The position numbers and the translations under genes were made by a program. A stretch of 64,000 nucleotides of DNA, from assembly GCA_964036155.1 (NCBI GenBank), contig OZ038423.1, positions 46,701,249 through 46,765,248 of the forward strand, in the 5' to 3' direction. Below are positions 51,301 through 61,163 of the stretch, one piece after another. The stretch is from Diploscapter coronatus. Taxonomy: Eukaryota > Nematoda > Chromadorea > Rhabditida > Rhabditidae. Below the pieces are notes generated by a model. That model was given only the letters and a program-made list of their open reading frames with translations. It ran no database searches and was not told the origin of the DNA. Each line of letters starts with the position of its first letter. Position 1 is the stretch's first letter.

Positions 51301-52902
51301 ATGCTCCCAATCCAGATCGTCTCGTTCGGCCCTGTGGAAGTCCACTACATTCCCACGGAGGAGGAGGAGTCGCGTTCGCATCGGAAAATCGTCCAATTGG
51401 CCTCGCTACAGAAGACCCAATCGGGTATCAAACATAAAGAAAAAATACATTTTTATCCTCGATTAAAATTGTTAGACACTTTCAAAATTTTACATTAAAT
51501 ATAAGGAAAAATTATTCGAGGTTAACAATTTAGCAGAAGAAATATTTGAAATTCAGTCTAAAGATATTCAAATTTATTACAGAAATCACCCCTACATCTT
51601 TTTCTGATGGCAAAAGCGAGTCGGGAAAGTCGGAGAAGAATTCGACGGGAGCGGATCGCAACACCAAGCTCTCGCCCGTACCTCAGTCGGCCCAGAAGAA
51701 AAGCTCGATCATTGGGAAAAAAGCAGATCGGAAGTCCGACCAGAAGCGATCGGAATCACAAACCACAGCCAAACTACAGGGAAAGCCCGAGGGACACGTG
51801 AGGAAGAGCACACAGGTATGAAAAATAGGTTATTTGAAAATATAACACCTTTTTTTTATTTTCGAAGGAATTGAAAGACCTTTATGATATCATTCATGTG
51901 TTTCTATACCATTTTATCATTTGATGAAATTGAAGATAGCTGATCTTAATCAATTTTCTTCAAAAATATGATAAAGTAAAGCCATCATTTAAGAAAAATG
52001 TAAAAAAATAAGGTTATTCGAAATCTTCAGGCCGCAAGGATCACCTCGGATATGGAGATGAAGGGGAGTCGAATGAAGGGCGGAGTCTCGTCGTCGACGA
52101 GCCGAACGACGGTAACGAACAAGACGACGACGGCCAAAACAACGATGTCAACAACGAAAACGAGCAATCGCTCTGTGGGACTGTCGTCTGTGAGTCCGAC
52201 GCCGCCCTCCTCGCGTAAACCTTCGGATTCGAAGTCCGTCAAGCCGAGATTTGCGTTTCAGGTTAGAAATTTGAATGATGACGGTATGAAATCAGATAAA
52301 ACTTAGATGACGTCGCATTAATTTATGATGAGGCCGCATATAAAAACTGATGGCATTATTTTAAAATATAAATGGCGCTATAAGGAAGTAACTTATGACG
52401 CCATCTAATTTCTCAGATAGCGTATGGCTGGGAGCCGTTGCTGTGCATGTCGTACCAAGGCTACACGAGACTCGTCGCCCAGTCGAGCGTTCCTCTGTAC
52501 GTCTCGTCGACCGCCAACTTGATCATCGACGTTAGTGAAAAATCGAAAATCGACAATTATTGATTCTTAGGGCCGAAACATCACGATCTACGCCCCTCGA
52601 AGCGTCAAAGTCAAGGGCTGCTACAGCGTTAGCGCGTAAAAATCAATCATTTTTAAAACCAGCGCGATTTACGCAAGTTACAGTAAACTGAGACCGATGC
52701 CCGAGAGGGGACTATGCGTCGTGTACGCGATGAACATTAGGCGATTCGGAGAGTCTATTGAGGTGAGAGATTTCATATAGCCGGATATATGAAATCCCTT
52801 TTAACCCAGGTGGTGATAACCGATGGAATGACGGTGTTCTGCGAGGGTCGACAGAGGATCACAATACTCTCGAGTGCGACCGTGACGATCATCTACGGAT
52901 GA
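51301..52902 (+). CDS. Unrecognised 319-residue protein, disordered Ser/Thr/Lys-rich half plus beta-rich C-terminus
   Basis: Exons: 51301-51424, 51583-51815, 52031-52261, 52417-52530, 52571-52635, 52663-52762, 52810-52902; phases are continuous and the codon composition is GC-richer than surrounding introns, so the gene is probably real. Residues 1-42 look folded (VSFGPVEVHYIPTEEEESRS). Residues 43-196 are low-complexity with many S, T, K and P (for example TNKTTTAKTTMSTTKTSNR), typical of disordered, phosphorylatable regions. Residues about 197-319 are short alternating hydrophobic strands with three to four cysteines (CMSYQGYTRLV, ITIYAPRSVKVKGCYS, ITILSSATVTIIYG), suggesting a small beta-sandwich or beta-helix domain. 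There is no signal peptide or membrane segment. I do not recognise a family. Confidence 0.65.
52769..52796. repeat. Small palindrome of the GATTTCATATA word
   Basis: GATTTCATATA (52769-52779) is complementary to TATATGAAATC (52786-52796) in the last intron of the orphan gene. The same word is dispersed in other introns of this window. Confidence 0.6.
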
Positions 52903-54363
52903 ACTCGGATATATCAAATCTACTAGAGGCGGGGGTTTCATATACCTCTTCATTCTGTTTGTTTGCACATTATCTTGGAAATTATGATATGTTAGAAATT
53001 TAGTCTAAGATTAGTGCTACATTGATTTTGATTTTTATTGGTTTTATTAATTTTCAGAAGCAAACACAATCGAAAATATCGACTTGTGAGTGACGAATCG
53101 TTTGGAGAATGAAGACTTAATCCCAGAAAAACACAACGCGCTATAAAACCTTCTAGTATATATCACACGAACATCAACGATAATAAATGTTGGGGAGAAA
53201 TGAATAGAATTTGAAAAATGACATCTAAAATAAAAATTTGAGATCAATGGAGATTGAAAATGACGCTCATCTTCATAATTTAAACCCTGTATAATCAAAT
53301 GTGTCTAGAAAATGATTTAAATGAATTATGCTAGTGCTTAGAGCACAATATCCTAATAGCGAAATATTCCAATCATAATAAGATGAATAAATAACCGTAA
53401 CTTATTATTATATCTCACAAGGGAGAGTTTTGACCTCGTCGCTCATTTATTCATGTACCCTACGTGGCTGAAAAGCTTATTGAATATATATTCCAAATAT
53501 GCTAACTTTTTTTGCCATTGACTGCAAAAATTTCGAGGTATCGGGGGTCAAAGCCTTCCCTTATCAGAAAACCGACTTATTATCTATCTTTCGAGTAAAT
53601 ATGAAATAGAATATATAGCGTACATTAATCAATAAACAAAATGAAAATTCTAAAAGGTTTTATTGCCGCTTGCGAGGAGGTAGATACCTGCATATTCTTT
53701 GCAACTTGCCTGCCCCACATGCCTCGCCCACGATTTCTCTTCGTTTTTCTGGAGAGATGGAAGGAAACGAGAGCGAGCAGAAAGAGAATAGTGTGTGTGT
53801 GTGATAATAAAGGCGAAGTGCATGCGAAATCGAACTGCAAAAAGTATGCGGTATTTACCTCTTCACAAGAGACAATATAGCGATTTAGAATTATTTTTAT
53901 CATCATTATGCATGCATATAACGATGCTCAAATCTTAAAAAATCTAAATGTTGTTACGGGTGCTAGATAGCTGGTGGTTAACTGCAGATGAAATGGCGTA
54001 GAGACGTCTTATCAAATAATGAAACGACGTCATTTATAAAGCAAATCGATATATGACGCCCTTCTCAAAAATGAATATACAGTGTCGGCCATAAGCTTGG
54101 AACGATTACGATTATGATTGCATCCTTATAGGTCCAATTATCGTGGACCAATTCGAATGAAATTTTGCATACATATTTTTCCCACTGAATCATAAATTCC
54201 TACCAAATTTCGTTCAAATAGTTTCACGCCAATCGAACCCGCCAAGCCGCATTCATAACCATCATTGTTGCAACCTTTGACCGCCACTGTAAATGACGTC
54301 ATGTTTTAAGGCAAAATAATAGTAAAAGGTGTCATCCTACGCCATTACGCCCTTCTAAATGGC
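52903..54363. other. Convergent 3' region with a MITE
   Basis: The flanking genes converge here. Apart from 3' UTRs and the element at 54080-54289 the DNA is AT-rich with no supportable exon. A CACACAC/GTGTGTG tract lies near 53790. Confidence 0.45.
54080..54289. mobile_element. Tc1/mariner-like MITE
   Basis: The 210-bp element starts CAGTGTCGGCCATAAGCTTG and, on the other strand, CAGTGGCGGTCAAAGGTTGC, with TA on both outer sides (54078-54079 and 54290-54291). Weaker complementarity of the ends continues for about 45 bases. CAGTG termini and a TA target are typical of Tc1/mariner. No transposase remains, so it is non-autonomous. It lies just downstream of the PAQR stop codon. Confidence 0.8.
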
Positions 54364-56012
54364 CTATTCGTATTTCCTCTTGGACGCTGTTTTGACCATT
54401 TGGTGGATGATGACGGCGATGAAGAGGATGGACGTCACGAACGTCACCAGCGACGCCACGAGTCGGGGTGTCCAGCGCCAATCCGCGCTGCAGTCCAAGT
54501 CAGCCGCGTCCGCCAGATTCCACGCCACCATGTTGACGCACAAGTGGAATAGCTAAAGGTGTAACATTGTCTTATGATTTTTCGATGGCGCCATGATGTC
54601 CTGTACAAATTTTTTCCAGAAAAAATCCACTTTACATATTAAAGAGCAAAGAGGTTGGAATAGAAAAAAATGATTCTTATGCTGTTTATGACATCATAAT
54701 GTCCTTTAAAAATATTCTCTAGAAAAATTGAATTCAATGAAAAAAAGAGTCAAGGGGTTGGGATATGATTTTTGGAGAAATTAGCCAACCTGATGCCCGT
54801 ATCCGAAAATGTCGAAAACGCCCGGCGCGAAGCGTTCGGGGACCTGGGCGCCCATGAAAACTCCCGAAATCAGCAGCCACTGGAACGAGCGCGAATGCAG
54901 CCGAAGCGAGACGTCCTCTTCAGCATTCGGGTTCTAAAGATAAGGCTAATCAAAAATTTAAGAACGCCATTTCTATAGTTGAAAAAAACATGACGTTAAT
55001 TCTATAAATTTTTTTTCTATATTATTTTTAAGTAATACTTCTAAGATATTAATTACCTAGTTGATCCAAGAAATCCAAATAAAAAGTTACACTCACTTTT
55101 CACAATTTCTAATATTATTTTCTAAATCTTAATATCTTAAATATCGAATATTTTGAATAAGATGTAAAAAATCCAGAAAAATGACTTGACTTACCAAATA
55201 CCTCATCATGAGCGGTATGTTGAGCCAAAACGCTAGTACGAGACAGGACAACATCCTCAACTCGAGACGTCGCTTCCAAAGCGGCAGAAATACGAAGAGG
55301 TAGGAGGAAGAGAAAAACTGTAGACCCAGCACGATCAACATCAATAGTGGGAGGTAGGTCTGAAATTGGGGCGTCATAAAATTTAGATGACACCTTTTTA
55401 CAATGTGACGTTTTAAATGACGCCCTATTTCAATAAATGACGTCCTTACCAAGTGAATGAACGTTTCCATACGCTCCGCGCAGCTGTACCTCTGCGCTCC
55501 AATCGCGATGCCGAACAGCGCGATCCCGCCGAAATCCACCAGGAACCAGAAGATATGATCCATCTCAGAGCGCGAATGCTGAATGATACCAAAATGGGTT
55601 TTCCGGCAACTTTTTGGTAATAACGCTACCATCAAATGGGCCATCGACGAAGCGAATAGGAGCAAAACGATGCCGACGTGCAGAATGAGTACGGCTGGCC
55701 GCGGTCGGTCTGATAGCCACTCTAAAATCGCCGATTTTTTTTGTATAATGATGCCAAAATGGCGACAATGTCCCAAACCTGGGTAAAGGTAGAAGATAAA
55801 CAGCAATATGGCTGGCACGAAGTGAGTCCACACGTTCATCTGAAATCAAAGGGTAGCATTGGTATGTGGTACCGAAATGGCAACGCTACCACTTCATTAT
55901 GGGCCCGAAAAGCGGATCGGATGTAGAAATGGCGCGGCTGATGAAGAGGTCGATAGCCGGATACTACATGGGACCTTTTTAGAAGATGTGGCACGTCGTG
56001 GTGGGATAACAT
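54364..56012 (-). CDS. paqr-3: PAQR-family receptor, membrane progestin receptor (class II) type
   Basis: A multi-pass membrane protein of the progestin/adipoQ receptor family. Exons on the minus strand: 56012-55893, 55839-55779, 55721-55630, 55578-55450, 55359-55195, 54933-54790, 54552-54364, giving 299 residues. The N-terminus VSGYRPLHQPRHFYIRS-AFRAHNE-MNVWTH matches the mPR pattern (SGYR..HQ...Y..S.F..HNE..NVWTH). Family catalytic/zinc motifs follow: SSMAH, VDFGG and GHQLFH, with PERFAPGVFDIFGYGHQ before the sixth segment. A 51-nt intron at 55629-55579 could be read through in frame but removing it restores the family spacing SSMAHLM-HSRSE. The acceptor TTTCAG abuts the ATG, suggesting a spliced leader at the start. 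Ligand is unknown. The symbol rests on remembered adjacency to unc-70 in C. elegans. Confidence 0.85.
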
Positions 56013-59000
56013 CTGAAATGGCACACTTTGGTAACATCATTCAAAATGACATTTTATTCTGTAGACTTTGAAGGAAAAAGGCTGATCTTCATCAAAAGAT
56101 GAAAGAGGAACTAATTTTTCTATAGATTTTTAAGGGGAGAAATCTGATCTTCACGAAAATAGAATGGAAAATTATGATTTTAGTGGGCTGAAGTCAAAAA
56201 TTGAATATCTTCGAGCCCCCGAGCTCTGCTCTTTTCGCAAAAATCGATATGCAGATGTAAATGGGGTCTAGTATGACTGAATGTTAGCCTTGGAAAGCCC
56301 CAAGTAAAGATTAGGAAATAAATCCATTTTTATTTGAAAATAGATCCTACTTGGAGTTAATATCGGGCTTTATTTTTACGTCATAAGGCAAAATATAGAA
56401 TCAAGAATGACTGGGGATATTCTCCGTGTAACGCTGAGGACTTGTGCACCCATACTAGAAGAAGAGCGAGAGATAGAGTGAGTTTTAGAGAGCGCAGGGA
56501 CGCAGAAATCAATGGGAAAATGAGTTAGAGATCGAGAGGGCGAAAAGAGAAAAAGAGCCAAATACGGAAAGGGGGGATAATAAGCTTTGTCGCCATAGTC
56601 TATCATTATGAAGTCGCTTTGAAAAGGACCAAATTGAAGAATTTTGAAAGTTTGAAAAATTAAATGAAAGTTGGAAGAGTGAATTTTCGCAATCATTAAA
56701 GAGAGGGAAACACGATTTGTGCGAAAGGTTTTCAAGAAACCTGTTTTAATTTGACGATGCGGTCAGAAGAAGGAAAATTTAGAAGGGAAATAACCATGAC
56801 CTGCGTCAAATATTTAGAAAAAAATTATTTGGGGGTCAGAAATTAGTGAAAATCTTTAAAAATCATTATTTTTTAAGGAGCCCTTGAAAACTAGGAGTGT
56901 TCTCAAAATTTTAGGTAAAAAGTGATCAAATTTCAAAAGCTCATACCTGCACGATGGAAAGAGTATCCTTTATCCTAGGGATTTGTGAGATCCGAGCAGA
57001 GACGCAGAGGATGAAAGCTGTTGATCTATGAAGTCGCTTCTTTAGTAATGATCAAATAGCCAATCATTTCTAATTTTCTTTTTAAACTTAGGATGTATGC
57101 TAATTTTAGACGACTAGCCTGAAAATGAATAGAAATATTAGCGATATCCGGAAAATCCTATCGAATTAGTGATATACTTGAGGATATAGAGATAAAGACA
57201 GCTATTTTACACTACAAATCACTGGCTTGGATGAAGAGGGCTCGATGAAAAAAGTCAGCGCTTAGATCCAGTCCATTTGACATGCTCTTTTAGTTTTCGG
57301 CAAAAAATGACAAAAATTTATGGACTTTCAAAGATTACTGTAGTTTTTATTGGTGAAGATCAGCGTTTATAGCATAGTTTTTATCATAGATTTTCAAAAC
57401 TTATTGGAATATTTTGTTATCTTCTTGATTTTCATGATATCTTATCATATTTTACTCTTCAAGAGTGCTGCAGGTATATTTGTGTTGCATGAAAATGGAA
57501 ATACTATTCGATTTTTAGAGGACCGAGAGATGAAAATAGGCGATTTTGAGTCTAAAGCAAATATTCGAAAATAACTCTATTTTCGAGAGAGTTAGAGAAA
57601 TCGAAATTCAGCCTGAAAGTGAGCTCACACAAACCCTCTTATTTCGTATTCATGTATTTTCGATGTTTCGCTGAATTCTGACTCTATTCCTCCTTTTTAT
57701 CCTGCAATTTGAGTAAATGTCGTTGGCCAAAATTCGTGTTTTATACCAACCGACTTTCCATATTGATTAGTGAGCGAGAGATAGTGGGATTATGAGAGAA
57801 AGACAAAAAAAAGCAGCAGAGATATCCATTTTTTGCTGAGGCCGTTGTCACTCTAACCGAATTATATGTCGCCCCAGAGATTCATTCATTCGACCGGAAA
57901 ACCTCAATAGAAAGGGAAAATGATAGAGAAAAACAACGACAACAGACTTTACTCGTTGTCGACAACAATAAGACTTTGTCATCTGTTGTTTTATACCAAG
58001 CTACACCTGACAATTTTCTAAAAATATCCTAATTACTCATAAATTTATCTGAGCCACTTTAAGATAAGTGTTCATTGTTGATATCTTCATTCTCACTACT
58101 TTAATCATATTTCCTATCCTTCCGCTTCTCTAACCTCTCTCTTCGTTTACTATGTGTCATAGGGCTTCTGCCTCTTGCCTCTTTTTCATAACTCATCATT
58201 TTTATATCTTCTAGACTGGTACCGACACTCTCTATTAACTTCGGTTCTTTCTTAACTTAAAATTGAAATTTCAGATTTCAGATTAAAATAAATTTATAAA
58301 TTAAAGAATTTTATGACATTTTCAATTTTTCTATATCGTAACGCGCGAAATTTTCATTTTCGGTTTAGCCGTCTATACAAGGCCTCTCGGTGTTAGAACA
58401 GAACAGACAGATATGGACAAATTATTCCATTCAAACCATACAAAAGGTGTCTTTCTCTATCTTTTTTTTCTCTTTTCTTCACTTCAAATTCCATACTCTC
58501 TCTCTCTAACATCCAAACCGTCATTCGCATTCACATATATGTATATGGTGGTTGACATCCGTTTTTATCTTTTTCCGTCTCTCATTTTTCCGCACTATTT
58601 CTCTTCCTCTCTCACCGTATTGATCGATCTTTTCTGCCATTGGTCTATGCAGATTTTCACTGACCTTTCCAACCGCAAAATGCGACCCCAGCAGGTTATG
58701 TCTCTGCATCTCTAAGCGCGGGGAGAGAAGTAACCTAAATCCTCCCATCCGCCTCAATACTATTCGATCAATACAAACTGCAAAGCAACCTAGCGTCCGT
58801 CGTGCTCTCTCTCTTTCTTTCTCTTTCTTAGTCTAACTCTTTCTCTCTCTCCCTCTTTCTTTAGTTCTCTCATTTTGAAAACTCCCTCTTTATTTTTCCC
58901 TTTACTCGTTTACGATTTCACATTTTCCTCACACTTTGTGCGTTCCAGCCAGCTCCTCTGGCTAAACCTATAAAATGCATTATTTCAATAATTTTTTAAA

Positions 59001-61163
59001 ATTCACACAGCTCCGCTGATTTTATTATCCTTATCAAATAAGCCCTTCTTATCGATGAGAACTCCCACCAAAGCTCCGCCTTAATTCATCACTTCAGTGT
59101 GAAAAAGCGATCTATCAAATCTAATTGATCTGCTACTTTGAATTCCTTATCACTTGCAAAAATAGTGTACTTTTCTGAATTATTGCCAAATCTCCTGATA
59201 AACCTGATGAAATCGATGTCTTTGTTTGTCAACCTCCTAACATTTACCAAGCGCTCTTTCTTTTATTTACCGTCAACCAACGCGCCCCCGGTGTTATATT
59301 GTTTCTAGTCAAACATTTACGAGTTTCCTGCAACGCCTTTAACTTAAAGTACGCTTCGTAAAACTCGCATTTTTTTATTTTGAGCTGTACTTTATTTTTA
59401 TGAAAAACTTGCTAAATCTATAGTCTAAGCTGGTCCTCATCGTATATATTTCTCATTTTGAAAAATGAATTTTTGCAACCACTTTAATTTTGCCTGCACT
59501 TTGTAAAACTCTTACAGGATCTATAATTTTCAAGGACCTCATAAATCCCTCTCAATATTCGAGATTAGGATATCTGATATGGCAGCCGGCTTTAGGTCTT
59601 TCTCTCCCCTCCCGGGAGTCCCCCAAAATGTGCCTGCGCGCATTTAGCCTCAGTCTCTATCGATCCAGCTTTTCGTCTGTTTCTTTTTGCTCTCTTTTAT
59701 TTCTAGTACTATTCTTCAGTTCTCTCTTTCTTTCGCTCGCCTTCCTCCCACTCTCTCCCTTCTTGGAGCTTTAGCCTGCCATTGGAAAGCGGGGCGGTTG
59801 TCTCCGAAATACGCTTTCCGCTTCCTCTAAATCTTTCCGAAATTCGAAAATGGGCGTGGTTTTAGCCTAAAATGCGACTTTATTCGAAGAGTTTTGATGA
59901 AGATCAACTTTTCTTAAATTATATTATTCTAGCCTTCGTTATTATACTAATTTTTCATCTATTTTTAACGAAGATCAGTTTTTGCGTTCAAAAATATTAC
60001 TATCTTTAAACGGATTTTTATCTTGTGATTTTACTCGACAAAATTTAAGGAAAATCAGCTTTTAATTAATTGATAGTTTTCTTAAACCTTGATTTTCCGA
60101 AATTAGTCACCACTTAGTTAGCAACAATCTAGGCGTAATATTTTCTTTCTGAGTTTTCTTGGCCCTATTTTTTACGTTTCAGGCCCTGCGTGCGCGTTCG
60201 CTGATTCATTCCCAGAGGTTTGCGCCATTTCCTATTTTCATTGCCCGGTTTTCATTTCTCTCGCAAAACTCGCATTTTCGTTCGCGATTTGATATTTTTT
60301 ACACTTTTCACAAATGTTCCCCCCAAAATAATCGATTTTCGATGTCAAAACAACGCCTCGTAAAATGGTCTATTTTCACTCACAATTCACTATTCTCTTT
60401 TTGGAGATGCGAAAATATGAAAATTCTCGTATTTTTCTCTTTTCCCTCAATATTTTTCCTTGCCATCTTTGCACGTAGATTAGCTCTATTTTAGGAGAAA
60501 ATAATGCAAAAATATCATTTACTCCTTCAAAGATTTTTTATGATGATGAAATTTTCCCTACGAATCGATTTTCTCGTGGATTTCATAAGTTATTCTAGTT
60601 TTTATTATTTTAAAAAGCTTATCTTCGTTATTTAAATTGACATTTTAATGGTATTATAGGCGATTTTCCTCGGATTAGGTTCTATTTTATTTTAAATCCG
60701 ATTACTTTTCAAGCCAAATCGAATTTTCCATTGCACGGGGGCATTCGTTTAAAATAGCGCAACTTAAACCTCTGAAAAATCAATATTTTGCGCAGTCACT
60801 TAAGAGTGAAAGTGAGCGAAGGGAGTGGGGAGTGGTTTGATATCAAAATTTAAAATAACTCTTATCAAAACTTTTCATTTTTAAATTTATTTTAAATTAT
60901 TTCTTTGATATAAACTCCTAAAATTTAGCTTAATTTATTTACACTTATAAATTATTTCGAAAATATTCCTCGTATATTTAGTCTTAAACTTAAATATATT
61001 AATTTTAAAATTTAGTGTCGCCTCTCGCTCGGTGCTGCTGGAGTGTCTTTCCGTAGTCTATATTCTAATTTTTATTCCACCTTTCGTCGTCGTCGTTGCG
61101 GACTCTGAAGGCTTGACGTCGGTCGGTCGTCGTTGTCGTCGTCGTCGCTTAACTGAATCCTGA
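56013..61163. promoter_or_regulatory. Divergent upstream region of PAQR and beta-spectrin genes
   Basis: The longest gene-free stretch (5.2 kb). It contains purine-rich cassettes with GGACGCAG and GAGACGCAGAG at about 56456-56530 and 56990-57010, pyrimidine runs of CTCTTT type at 58440-58510 and 58800-58880, T-rich blocks, and a GTC-repeat leader at 61080-61150 just before the spectrin start. No coding exon is supported; non-coding first exons are likely. Confidence 0.45.

Noticed and set aside
55129..55839. A continuous 236-codon PAQR reading frame without introns
   Set aside because: It reads through three introns; removing 55778-55722, 55629-55579 and 55449-55360 restores family spacing and keeps the frame.
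59490..60494. Phe/Leu/Ser-rich plus-strand frames upstream of beta-spectrin
   Set aside because: They are explained by pyrimidine tracts and T-blocks; no splice partners fit.
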